Shown piece by piece: positions 7,918-16,618 of a stretch of DNA of 64,000 nt. The DNA is from Pantoea rwandensis (GTDB lineage Bacteria > Pseudomonadota > Gammaproteobacteria > Enterobacterales > Enterobacteriaceae), in the NCBI RefSeq assembly GCF_002095475.1, contig NZ_MLFR01000012.1, forward strand, positions 62,001 through 126,000. Direction: 5' to 3'. The position numbers were made by a program, and so were the translations under genes. The notes under the pieces were generated by a model that worked only from the letters and a program-made list of their open reading frames with translations, was not told the origin of the DNA and ran no database searches. How positions within the stretch are numbered: the stretch's first letter is position 1; each line of letters starts with the position of its first letter.

Positions 7918-8856
7918 ATGCATCATGTTTTGCGGCGTCTTGACCTCAATCTTTTACCGGTATTCGATGCGGTATATCGACATCGCTCTGTCCGGCAGGC
8001 CGCAGTTGAACTGTCCATGAGCACCTCTGCGCTTAGCCATGCCCTGACACGACTCCGTGAATTCTTAAAAGACCCGCTGTTCTATCGTGAGGGGCATAAA
8101 ATGTGTCCCAGCGTATATGCAGAAGAACTTGCGCCACACATTGCAGAGAGCCTGTGTGCGCTCAATCAGCGGCTCAGCCCGGTTAAGCCATTCGATCCAT
8201 CAAACAGCAGCGAGAGCTTTCGTATCGCGGTCACGGATTACACCGCTTTCTGCGTGTTTCCTGCCCTGATGGGGGAGATCGAAAAAATGGCCCCCAACAT
8301 ACAGTTTGAACTGTGCCATTTGCCGAACAACCCGGCGCTGAATGAATTGCTCGCGGGTGAAGTGGACCTGGCGTTGGGATTTAGTGAACCGGATGATGCG
8401 AGGCATCAGGATCTGGATGAGGTGGAATTGTTCAGCGATGAATTTATTGTGATCGGCAACAGCCGCCGCAAGAGTCTGACGCTGGATGAATATCTCGCCG
8501 CCGGTCATCTGGTCGTCACCCCGTGGAATGAAAAAAAGGGGCTACTCGATACCCACTTAGGGCATCTTGGGCTGGAACGCCGAATCGTCCTTAAAACCCC
8601 CTCAATGCTGAGTTCGCCACACATCATCGCTGAGAGTGACCTGCTGATGGCCATCCCTTCCTACGTCTCGGGGAAGATTGCTGCGATGGCGAACGTGAAT
8701 AGCTTCAAATTACCCTTCTACGCCCCGCCCTTTACGGTGAAAATTTATTCTCATAAACGCAGCGGAAAGAAATCATCGACTGACTGGCTCAAGGGTGTTA
8801 TTTCCCGGAGCATCAAAGATCAGATAATTTCTGAATCTCGAGTCATAAACGCTTAA
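7918..8856 (+). CDS. LysR family transcriptional regulator
   Basis: This LysR-type regulator has about 312 residues. The N-terminal winged helix is clear (RRLDLNLLPVFDAVYRHRSV, then STSALSHALTRLRE), resembling the NodD/SyrM-like subgroup. A periplasmic-binding-protein-like effector domain follows from about residue 95. AGGTG lies 6 bases before the ATG at 7918; a GTG at 7909 is an alternative. It faces the divergent GNAT gene and converges on the acyl-CoA synthetase. Its targets may be the GNAT gene or the 1-6.3 kb cluster; nothing in the sequence proves either. Confidence 0.88.
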   Translation: MHHVLRRLDLNLLPVFDAVYRHRSVRQAAVELSMSTSALSHALTRLREFLKDPLFYREGHKMCPSVYAEELAPHIAESLCALNQRLSPVKPFDPSNSSESFRIAVTDYTAFCVFPALMGEIEKMAPNIQFELCHLPNNPALNELLAGEVDLALGFSEPDDARHQDLDEVELFSDEFIVIGNSRRKSLTLDEYLAAGHLVVTPWNEKKGLLDTHLGHLGLERRIVLKTPSMLSSPHIIAESDLLMAIPSYVSGKIAAMANVNSFKLPFYAPPFTVKIYSHKRSGKKSSTDWLKGVISRSIKDQIISESRVINA

Positions 8857-8907
8857 ATCTGACAGGCATGAGACAGATATCAACACAGGCGCTGAGCGGA
8901 GTAAAAA

Positions 8908-10589
8908 TCAATCCAACAACATCCGCCGAAGGAATTTTCCGGAAAAGGTTTTAGGTAGTTGATAACGAAAGTGAATCCGCCGTGGTAAAGCATGACGACC
9001 ACAGCGCTCCACCAGCCTTTTCCGTATTTCTTGCTTCAGCAATGCTTGCTGTGTCGAGGTTAATGCCTCTGTAACCACAAACAACGCGACCATCTCGCCA
9101 AGCAATGGATGAGGCGTCCGATTGGCGACCACTTCCACCATGCCAGGTAAACCACTCAGCGCATTCTCCACTTCAGCGGTTGCCAGCCTTTTGCCACCAA
9201 TATTGATCACGTCATCCATGCGGCCCTGAATGACAATCTTACTGCCCTGCTTGATGGCGCAGTCGTGCGTGGCATAACACCACTGACTTCGATGTTGTAA
9301 CCAATAATGCTGATCGTGCTGGGTGTCGTCTTGCCACACCGTCAGCATTGCTCCTGGCCCTAGGGTGTTTTTGATTATTAGCATGCCGGTTTCGCCTTCT
9401 GGGCTGGCTTCACCATTGAGCGGATTAACGACCTCCACGCTACGCGAAAATACCGCACTCAGTGCCGTCCCCTGGCCTGCCAACAGCGGCCAGCCTGATT
9501 CCGTTTGCCAGTAATGGTTTTCACAGCTTACCGCCATCACATCTTGCACCCACTTCTCAGTTGACTCATCCAGTGGTTCTCCCGCCAGATACAATGTGCG
9601 AAGCGATGTCAAACTGGCTCGCGGTGGTCCCTGCCGCCGTGCTAGTCGGATAGCACCCGCGATGGTCAGCAGACGTGTAATGCCCAGTTCTGCGACCATG
9701 TGCCACCAGTTCTGGCCTGGCGCATTAATAGCACTGCTTTCACACATCACTGTGGTTAAGCCAGCCAGCAGTGGTGCGTAAATCCCGTAACTGTGTCCGG
9801 TCACCCAGCCTACATCTGCCGAGGTGAAGAAAACCTCATCATCAGCAAGATGAAAAAGATGGCGCAGACTGGCTAGCAGCGCCACGGCATAGCTCCTGTA
9901 TCGCGCACAATCCCTTTTGGTACACCGCTGGTGCCGGAGGTGAACAAGATATGTGACGGCTCACAGGAAGAGAGCCACACACAAGGGACATGCCTGTCCA
10001 TATGTAACGCCAGCTGCTTTACATAGGCGTCAGAGGCGGTATCCACAACCCGCATGTTCTCTGCTGTGGTGGGAATAGTAGGCAACGATTCTCGACCACG
10101 GCTGTCGCTATGGTGCAAAATCAATGCAGGCGTACAAGCCTGAATACGCTGCGCAAGCGCTTCGCTGGTAATTGAAGAATAAACCACCACATGTATCGCC
10201 CCGAGACGTGCACAAGCTAACATCGCCACCGCAGCCAGCGGCGTCATGGGCAGTGTGATTAACACGCGATCGCCCTGCCGAATCCCCCATTCGGCCATCA
10301 GGCTGCTGAGTGCGTTGACCTGTTGCCATAACTCGCGATAGCTCATTTGATGCGCCTCACCGCAAAAGTCGCGATGGATGATGGCACACCGATCCGCGCG
10401 CAGTGCCAGATGACGATCGAGTGCGTTGAAGCACAGGTTGGTCTTTCCTTCAGGGAACCAGCGGCGACGAGGTCCACTCTCAACGAACTCAACCACCTGT
10501 TCGAAGGGATGCTGCCAATGGAGTCGTTGCGCTTCTCGTTGCCAGAAGTCCCGGTTCAATCCTTCACCCTCAGCGTCGGCTGTCAACAT
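8908..10589 (-). pseudogene. Acetyl/propionyl-CoA synthetase-like AMP ligase, single-base frameshift
   Basis: This is an ANL-superfamily acyl-CoA synthetase of the Acs/PrpE type. Visible motifs are FTSGTSGVPKG (A3 P-loop), YWQTESGWP (A5), VIQGRMDDVINIGGKR (A8) and PKTFSGKFLRR with the catalytic Lys (A10). The ATG at 10589 has GGAGG 6 bases upstream and overlaps the preceding oxidoreductase by 20 bases. The frame breaks near 9891-9896 (about residue 233). Restoring one base there (the plus-strand motif AGCTCC) rejoins RDTG to YAVALLASL exactly as in PrpE-like enzymes, giving about 561 residues. As read, the product stops at 9873. It is either a recent mutation or a sequencing error. It may activate a carboxylate made by the upstream nit enzymes (inference). 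Confidence 0.85.
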
Positions 10590-11831
10590 AGGTGGCCTCC
10601 GGCTCAGCCATTTTCCGAGCGTGTTGTTCAATGCTATTCGCAACCCATAATGCATCCTCCCCGACACCCTCGAAGCGTCCCGATCCCCACGTCCACAACC
10701 AGGGTAATCCGAGGAAATAGAGGCCCGGCTGCACCGAAACGCCTCGGGTATGACTGGGATAGCCTTTTTCATTGAAGGCTGGCACCTCAATCCAGCTAAA
10801 GTCGGTGTGAAAACCGACTGCCCAGACGATAGCGCTGATGCTGGCAAGATCGATAGCACCCGGCTGGTGTTCCGGCTGCCAGAGCGGCTGGTAAGTCGGT
10901 TCCTCCGGTGCCTGAATACCCTGCTGCGCGATCCAGGCATCGATACTGTCCTTAATTTTTTTCGAGGTCGCATCTGCACCATCGAGGTTGGCTTGCAGGT
11001 CGTCAGCGGTGAGTAGCTTGCCGTCCTGATAGCCCAACAAACGTCCATACAGCTGCATGCCCTGCAGCGCAAACGCGCGCAGATCAATATCCCTTCCCCC
11101 ATCCCGCCCGGTGACATAGTGTTGGTTTTACGCCGTGCATCCTCTCCCAGAGGATGGTTGTCTACGGTTAAACGGTAGTGCCCCATATCATCCAGCCAGT
11201 CAACCACATCGCGTCCGCGATAAAAGCGCGCCACGCGCGGTGCGCTCCCCACACACAGATGCACGCGGCGCCCTGCAAGGTGCAAATCCTCAGCAATTTG
11301 CGCGCCGGACTGTGCCGATCCTACGACCAGCACATCCCCTTTTGGCAGTTGCTGCGATGATTTGTACTCAGCGGAGTGCACCTGCACGATACGCTGCGGC
11401 AGTTGCTGAGCAATGTCAGGAAAGCGTGGCCGGTGGTAATTTCCCACAGCAATGACCACCTGCTCAGCCTGAATGGTCCCCATTGAGGTGTGTAAGGCAT
11501 AACCATCAGCGTGTTGCGTTACACGCTCTACGTTGACCCCTTCGTAAAGCGGCGCATTAAAGCTCTGCGCGTAGCGTTCAATGTAAGCCACGATGTCATC
11601 GCGCAACATAAACCCGTGCGGATCGTCGCCGTCATAAGGAAACCCCGGCAGCTTACATTGCCAGTTTGGTGTCACCAGACAGAAATTGTCCCAGCGCTGA
11701 TGACGCCAGGCCCAGGCAAGTCGATGGCGTTCCAGCACAATATGCCGGATATTTTTTTGCGTCAGACTCCAGCTCATGGCGAGCCCTGCCTGCCCGCCGC
11801 CAATAATGACCACAGGATAGTGATGGTTCAT
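10570..11831 (-). pseudogene. nitH: MSMEG_0569-family flavin-dependent oxidoreductase (NitH-like), single-base frameshift
   Basis: The N-terminal 237 residues form an FAD-binding monooxygenase-like domain: GGGQAG at 11-16 and a second nucleotide-binding motif GSAQSG at 171-176. The frame then breaks at about 11120. Adding one base there (ACCAACAC read as ACCAACCAC) restores NHYVTGRDGGRDIDLR and runs on to a stop at 10570, giving a protein of about 420 residues. As read, translation leaves the frame and happens to stay open into the next gene, so the apparent 652-residue ORF is an artefactual fusion. It is the seventh gene of the nit operon; the family is expected to oxidise an unknown nitrogenous intermediate. 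Confidence 0.88.
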
Positions 11832-11848
11832 GGTGTTCTCGCTTGTTG

Positions 11849-12139
11849 TCAGGCCGGGATCGGGGTGATGGTTTCGACAGTGACCCGCTGCTCAGCACTG
11901 AACTGCTGTGCTTTGAGCGAGATCGCGGCTGACTGGTCCATGGCGCTGGAGCAGAAATAGCCAAACTTGGCTTTCACCCGGTCGCTGGCCTCATCCAGTG
12001 CTCGGGTGGTGACGGTGACAAACTCTTCCAACGTATAGGGATGATTGACCTGCAGGTGTTTCTCAATCGCCGTAGAAGGCGAATAGCAGGTATCTTTGCT
12101 GCCGTCGGGCCAGCAAACAACAAAATGCATCGCAGGCAT
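11849..12139 (-). CDS. nitG: MSMEG_0570 family nitrogen starvation response protein (NitG-like)
   Basis: This small soluble protein has 96 residues, opening with MPAMHFVVCWPDGSKDTCYSPS and including HPYTLEEFV, which is diagnostic of the MSMEG_0570 family. Its function is unknown, but it is a constant member of Nit1C-type clusters together with the nitrilase, radical SAM, GNAT, AIR-synthase-like and flavin enzymes found here. It lies 11 bases after the AIR-synthase-like gene and 17 bases before the flavoprotein gene on the same strand, so it is co-transcribed. Confidence 0.88.
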   Translation of the reverse strand: MPAMHFVVCWPDGSKDTCYSPSTAIEKHLQVNHPYTLEEFVTVTTRALDEASDRVKAKFGYFCSSAMDQSAAISLKAQQFSAEQRVTVETITPIPA

Positions 12140-12150
12140 TGCTCGCTCCT

Positions 12151-13113
12151 TTAGTGATTTGTCATGCCGGTTAACGGCTGTTGAGTCAGATCCCAGTAGC
12201 AGGCGCGCTGCTGCTGGAGTTTCATCATGAGTTGTTGATTGATGGTGAATTTTCCCACCGCCGCACAGGCAACATCGCAGTCTTCAAAGCATTGCTGGAC
12301 GGCTTCACAATGCTCAGCGTCCACCGCCAGCAGAAAACCAAAACTTGGAAATGCACACAGCCATTGCTCCAGCCCCACCTCATCCGGCCGGGGTATCTGA
12401 GCCAGATCGATTTCCACGCCCAGCCCTGCACTTTCCAGCATCATCACCAGCGTGCCCGCCAACCCAGCCTGACTGATATCCTTTGCTGCATGTACCTGAC
12501 CCGACGCAGCCAGTTCAGGCAACAAGGCCAGTGTCCGCCTTAATGCTGCAGGGGCGGCGTCAGTGGCGGCATCCCAGTTGAGGCCGGGTGGATGCCAGCG
12601 CCCGTGTAAATTGATCGCCACCATCAGCGTCTGACCGGAGCGCACCGCAAAGCTGCTCAGTGGATGAGTGGTCTCACCCAGTACCGCCACCGCCAGCTGC
12701 GGCTGTTCACTGCGCAGATTGGTGTGTCCACCCACAATCGGCACCTGCCAGGCGCGTGAAGCCGCCGCCATGCCTTGCAGGATCTGCTCTGCATGCGGTA
12801 AATCGTCATCCCAGAGTGCATTGACGATGGCCAGCGGACGCCCTCCCATGGCGGCGATATCACTGAGGTTCACCATGACGCCACACCAACCTGCAAACCA
12901 GGGATCTTCCGCGACGAAATGATTGATAAACCCCTCCATCGCCAGCAGCTTGAAGCTGTCACCATCCGGGATCAGCGCGCTGTCATCGCCGTTCGCACAA
13001 GGCGCAGGCCAGGCTTCGCGCAGCTGTCGTGCCACGGTCTGAATGTCCTTTTTATGCGCGAGGCCGCTATAGCTGTGCAGCTGTGTTATCAGCGCGGGTA
13101 AATCCTCTTTCAT
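12151..13113 (-). CDS. nitF: AIR synthase-related protein, Sll0787 family (NitF-like)
   Basis: This protein of about 320 residues belongs to the PurM/ThiL/SelD ATP-binding superfamily. It has the N-terminal GDDSALIPDG metal/ATP motif and later VNLSDIAAMGGRPLAIV and VGGHTNL, the standard PurM-fold signatures. It probably activates an amide or carboxylate by phosphorylation. The ATG at 13113 shares one base with the stop of the acetyltransferase gene (TGATG), so the two are translationally coupled; a longer upstream frame was rejected because it overlaps that gene. It is a core member of the nit operon. Confidence 0.88.
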   Translation of the reverse strand: MKEDLPALITQLHSYSGLAHKKDIQTVARQLREAWPAPCANGDDSALIPDGDSFKLLAMEGFINHFVAEDPWFAGWCGVMVNLSDIAAMGGRPLAIVNALWDDDLPHAEQILQGMAAASRAWQVPIVGGHTNLRSEQPQLAVAVLGETTHPLSSFAVRSGQTLMVAINLHGRWHPPGLNWDAATDAAPAALRRTLALLPELAASGQVHAAKDISQAGLAGTLVMMLESAGLGVEIDLAQIPRPDEVGLEQWLCAFPSFGFLLAVDAEHCEAVQQCFEDCDVACAAVGKFTINQQLMMKLQQQRACYWDLTQQPLTGMTNH

Positions 13114-13673
13114 CACGCAACTCCTGTCAGAAAGGTTGGCATCTCCGCGGTGTGCTGTCGGGTTGCGGTGTGAATAACCATGCCGCTGTGCGGATCGTGA
13201 CAAGGTGGATAGAAGGCTAGGTCAGCCTGCATGCGCGCATGGCGCACACCACGCAGATCGAGCCAGTCGAGCGTTTGCCAGTGCATGCGCCGGAACAGCG
13301 GTTCGTTCTGATGCTGTACCTGGGCATAAAAGGCCTGGCACCCCAACGCATGCGCGCTGCATACCGCCAAACGGATAAGCGTTGGTCCGAGCTGTCCTTG
13401 TCGACGATAGGCGCTGTCCACGGCCAGCCGCGATCCCACCCAGATCCCCGGTTCTGGCTGATGAATACGCACCGTGCCGACCACTTCATCGTGCCAGCCA
13501 GCCACGCTACCGAGTGCCACCAGCAGGCGCGCTTCGCTGTCAATGTCGTCACGATCGTCGCCGACGAAAAGTCCCTGCTCCTGGCAGAACACACGTTGAC
13601 GCAGCGCGTACGCCTGCTGACGTTCCCAAGGCAGAGTGACCCATTTGATGGTGTATCCCGCGTAATGATTCAT
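13113..13673 (-). CDS. nitE: MSMEG_0567/Sll0786 family N-acetyltransferase (NitE-like)
   Basis: This is a GNAT-fold protein of 186 residues. The CoA-binding loop is seen as AVDSAYRRQGQLGPTLI and the N-terminus (WERQQAYALRQRVFCQEQGLF) matches the Sll0786-type nitrogen-starvation acetyltransferases. Its substrate is unknown. It lies 9 bases downstream of the radical SAM gene and is coupled to the AIR-synthase-like gene by a TGATG overlap. The context makes it a tailoring enzyme of the nit pathway. Confidence 0.88.
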   Translation of the reverse strand: MNHYAGYTIKWVTLPWERQQAYALRQRVFCQEQGLFVGDDRDDIDSEARLLVALGSVAGWHDEVVGTVRIHQPEPGIWVGSRLAVDSAYRRQGQLGPTLIRLAVCSAHALGCQAFYAQVQHQNEPLFRRMHWQTLDWLDLRGVRHARMQADLAFYPPCHDPHSGMVIHTATRQHTAEMPTFLTGVA

Positions 13674-13682
13674 CGGCGCTCC

Positions 13683-14792
13683 TCAGGCTATCGCCTGTTC
13701 AAAGCTGGACAGCGAAGAACAGGCGCCGCAACGGCCGCAGCCCGCTTTAATATCGCGCGAACGCAGATTCGCGCTGTTCAGCATCTGTCCCAGGGGTTGC
13801 AGGATTGACGCCATGAAGGAACTGTCCGGTGCGGCGTGGTGTTCCAGCGGGGTGCCGCTGATGGGAACAAAGGGCACCACGAACGGGTAGACGCCCAGAT
13901 CAATGAGTGTTTCCGACAGCGACAGTATCGCCTCGGGGCTATCACCCAGCCCTGCGAGGATATAGGTGCTGACCTGACCACGGCCAAACACCTCAACGGC
14001 ATCAGCAAAGGCGATCAGATACTGGTCAACGCTGACCTGCGCCTTGCCCGGCATGATGCGTGCGCGCACTGCTGGCGTGACCGCTTCGAGATGCATCCCC
14101 AGCGCGTCAATACCGGCATCTTTCATACGCCGGAACCAGACGGCATCGCCCGGTGGTTCACACTGCCCCTGCAAGGGAAGATCCACGGCCGCTTTAATCG
14201 CTTCCGCACTTTCCACCAGGATACGCGCCCCGCGATCGCTACCCGAAGGGGTTCCCGTGGTCATCACCATATGCTTAACACCATCCAGTTCTACCGCTGC
14301 TTTGGCGACTTCCGCGAGTTGCTGCGGCGTTTTACGTGCAATGGTGCTACCTGCGGCCAGCGACTGGCCAATGGCGCAAAACTGGCAAGCTTTGGCGCGA
14401 TTTTCGTAACGAATACAGGTTTGCAACACCGTAGTGGCCAGCACATCGGTGCCATGTAGGGTGGCAATCTGTGAATAGGGAATACCTTCTGCCGTCTGCC
14501 GCTCGTAGAAGCGCGGTTTATGGGCAATGCTGATCTCCTTCACCGGGATATTCAGGTTGTAGAGACGGGTTGCGCCCGATGATTCATGCTTCACTTGCCA
14601 AGGTGAACGGTGTGCAGAATGGGTATAAATCGGCACCATCACCGTAACACCGTCGATATTCATCGCCTGATGATCCGAAGGGCCCGCGCCGCCATGGCGA
14701 CTGACGTGCTCCTGCTGCGGATTAATCACCTGTACACCCTGAGTCAATAACTCAGTGATCAATTGCTGGCGTGAAGTGGGTACGTTCTGCAT
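13683..14792 (-). CDS. nitD: MSMEG_0568 family radical SAM protein (NitD-like)
   Basis: This is a radical SAM enzyme of 369 residues. The cluster-binding motif has unusual spacing, C126-x9-C136-x2-C139, instead of the usual Cx3Cx2C, followed by the barrel with [14 protein letters not shown] second cysteine set, C352-x2-C355-x2-C358, near the C-terminus suggests an auxiliary iron-sulfur cluster. It is a core Nit1C family member; the reaction is unknown. The start at 14792 has AAGGAG upstream and overlaps the nitrilase end by 41 bases; a longer frame to 14855 was rejected for lack of a ribosome site. Confidence 0.9.
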   Translation of the reverse strand: MQNVPTSRQQLITELLTQGVQVINPQQEHVSRHGGAGPSDHQAMNIDGVTVMVPIYTHSAHRSPWQVKHESSGATRLYNLNIPVKEISIAHKPRFYERQTAEGIPYSQIATLHGTDVLATTVLQTCIRYENRAKACQFCAIGQSLAAGSTIARKTPQQLAEVAKAAVELDGVKHMVMTTGTPSGSDRGARILVESAEAIKAAVDLPLQGQCEPPGDAVWFRRMKDAGIDALGMHLEAVTPAVRARIMPGKAQVSVDQYLIAFADAVEVFGRGQVSTYILAGLGDSPEAILSLSETLIDLGVYPFVVPFVPISGTPLEHHAAPDSSFMASILQPLGQMLNSANLRSRDIKAGCGRCGACSSLSSFEQAIA

Positions 14793-15753
14793 CGCGCTCT
14801 CCTTCGATTTCAGACTCGACACTGCGAGGAATGACATAACGCGCTGGCGTATCATCCAGCCGCAAACTCAGCAGTTCCGGACGTGCGTAATGACCGACGG
14901 AATCCATCATGCGTTTACGCTTGGTAATCAGCGCCATATCCAGATCGGCCACCAGAATGCCTTCTCCTTCCGTTAGCGGCGTCACCAGATGGCGCCCTTC
15001 CGGCGAGATAATGGCGGTGTTACATCCGCCTCGTAGTCCCTTCTGCAGGGCCGGGTCGGCGGTCAGCTCATTAATCTGTGCTTCGGTCAGCCAGCCCGTG
15101 GCATTAATCACGAAGCAGCCTGACTCCAGCGCGTGATGGCGAATTGTGACGTCCATCTGTTCGGCGAAGATGGGCCCCACTAGCGAACCCGGAAACTGGC
15201 TGCAGTGGATTTCTTCGTGTTGCGTCATCAGGCTATAGCGGGCCAACGGGTTGTAATGTTCCCAGCAGGCCAGCGCGCCAACGCGGCCTACGCGCGTTTC
15301 CGCCACCTTTAACCCTGAACCGTCGCCCTGCCCCCAGATCATGCGTTCATGGTAGGTCGGGGTAATTTTGCGCCGCTTGAGTACCAACTCCCCGCTGGCA
15401 TCAAAGACCAGCTGCGTGTTGTAGAGCGTGCCGTGATCGCGCTCATTCACTCCCAGCACCACCACCATATTTCGCAGGCGCGCACGCTCCCCCACGGCAT
15501 GTGTAATCGGACCCGGTACGATCACCGCCTGCTCGTAGAGCTTCAGGTGTGCAGCGCCAGCGGTCATCGCCGGGGTAATGAACGAGAAATAGGGGTAATA
15601 AGGCACAAAGGTTTCGGGAAACACGATGATTTCCGCCCCTTGCGACGCGGCTTCATCAATTGCCTTCAGAACACGGGCCAGCGTTTTGCTGGCCTCATGG
15701 AGATCTGGGGCAATCTGGGCTGCAGCGGCGCGGATAATGCGAGATCCAGCCAT
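14752..15753 (-). CDS. nitC: Nitrilase, Nit6803/Sll0784 family (NitC-like)
   Basis: This is a nitrilase-superfamily enzyme of 333 residues with the full catalytic triad: E47 ([12 protein letters not shown]), K129 (RRKITPT) and C163 (ACWEHYNPL). The sequence style is that of the Nit6803 family, which hydrolyses nitriles to carboxylate and ammonia. In Pseudomonas, the equivalent NitC is the gene linked to cyanide assimilation. It follows the Sll0783-like gene by 13 bases and overlaps the radical SAM gene, so it is firmly part of the operon. The in vivo nitrile is unknown. Confidence 0.92.
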   Translation of the reverse strand: MAGSRIIRAAAAQIAPDLHEASKTLARVLKAIDEAASQGAEIIVFPETFVPYYPYFSFITPAMTAGAAHLKLYEQAVIVPGPITHAVGERARLRNMVVVLGVNERDHGTLYNTQLVFDASGELVLKRRKITPTYHERMIWGQGDGSGLKVAETRVGRVGALACWEHYNPLARYSLMTQHEEIHCSQFPGSLVGPIFAEQMDVTIRHHALESGCFVINATGWLTEAQINELTADPALQKGLRGGCNTAIISPEGRHLVTPLTEGEGILVADLDMALITKRKRMMDSVGHYARPELLSLRLDDTPARYVIPRSVESEIEGERDAERTHFTPAIDH

Positions 15754-15766
15754 GATGGGCCTCCGC

Positions 15767-16249
15767 TTACATCGTCCAGGTATCGATAATTACCGCATTG
15801 TCACGGACATGCAGCAGCTTGAGATCGAGCACATCAAGCGGATTAATAGGGCGCACGCCTTCCAGCAGCGAAGGTTCGCCATGCCCATATAACGCCTGGA
15901 GGGCAAAACGACAGGCGTAGACCTTTCCGCCTTCAGCCATAAATTTGGTGAGCTGGTTGGCATAGTTCTGATGGCCGGGAAACGCTTCTGCACCGATTGT
16001 CGGGAAACCACGCTGAACGCCCAGCAGCACACCCGGACCGTACAGCAGCATTGAGGTTTCAAACCCTTTACGCTGCAGGCGCGTGGCCTGCAGCATGTTG
16101 ACGAAGCCAATTGACCCTTCAAACGCCACCGTATGGAAGGTCACCAGTGCTTTTTGACCGGGCTCTGCTTTAACGTCCTCAAAAACCTTTTCTTCGTAAT
16201 CGACAAAAAAATCTCCCGTCTTATGGGCAGGCATTGTGACTTTTGGCAT
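15767..16249 (-). CDS. nitB: MSMEG_0572/Sll0783 family nitrogen starvation response protein (NitB-like)
   Basis: The 160-residue protein matches the MSMEG_0572/Sll0783 family, with the conserved [17 protein letters not shown] and [15 protein letters not shown] segments. It resembles a DsrE-like fold. Family members are induced by nitrogen starvation, and in Synechocystis Sll0783 affects polyhydroxybutyrate formation; the biochemical role is unknown. It is the first gene of the nit operon, with AGGAG 7 bases before the ATG, and is divergent from a MocR regulator across a 369-base region with tandem repeats. Confidence 0.88.
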   Translation of the reverse strand: MPKVTMPAHKTGDFFVDYEEKVFEDVKAEPGQKALVTFHTVAFEGSIGFVNMLQATRLQRKGFETSMLLYGPGVLLGVQRGFPTIGAEAFPGHQNYANQLTKFMAEGGKVYACRFALQALYGHGEPSLLEGVRPINPLDVLDLKLLHVRDNAVIIDTWTM

Positions 16250-16618
16250 AGCACTTCTCTCCTAAGGGTTGTCTTGAGGAGCCTGGCTCCCCGTTATGTG
16301 ACATGTGCAGGTCATGCCATTTAACAGGAGCAAGGGGCGTGCCAGCCGAGATCTGAGGTCATGCAATCAACAGCCCATCAACTGCTCACTTTGTGAGCTA
16401 AAAAAATTTATGGGCGAAGTTGAGCGCGAAAAAAAGAGGAGTGCACAGCTATTGATATGTCGTTAACTGCACTAAATTGATGCCGATCTGCACCAATAAA
16501 GCACACATCTTAAATCATCATGCAATCAATGATGCAATCAATGAGATTGGTGATTGCAGAGAAAAATGCAGCGCGGCATAGTGAGTGAAAACGGCTCATT
16601 TGATAAGGTGTTGCGACT
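16250..16618. promoter_or_regulatory. Divergent nit/MocR promoter region with tandem operator repeats
   Basis: The element ATGCAATCAATG occurs twice in perfect tandem at 16520-16531 and 16532-16543. A shorter copy (ATGCAATCAA) lies at 16361-16370 and an inverted half-site TGATTGCA at 16551-16558. MocR-type regulators typically bind direct repeats plus an inverted copy near their own promoter, so this is the likely operator of the 16619 gene, controlling both itself and the nit operon. Remaining bases show no coding signal. Confidence 0.7.

Noticed and set aside
9873..11831. A single 652-residue ORF joining an FAD enzyme and an AMP-ligase N-terminus
   Set aside because: The middle 177 codons are the wrong frame of the flavoprotein gene. 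It is a product of a one-base deletion, not a genuine fusion.
13239..13808. 189-residue plus-strand ORF in the nit operon
   Set aside because: It is a shadow across the end of the radical SAM gene and the acetyltransferase gene, both well supported on the other strand.
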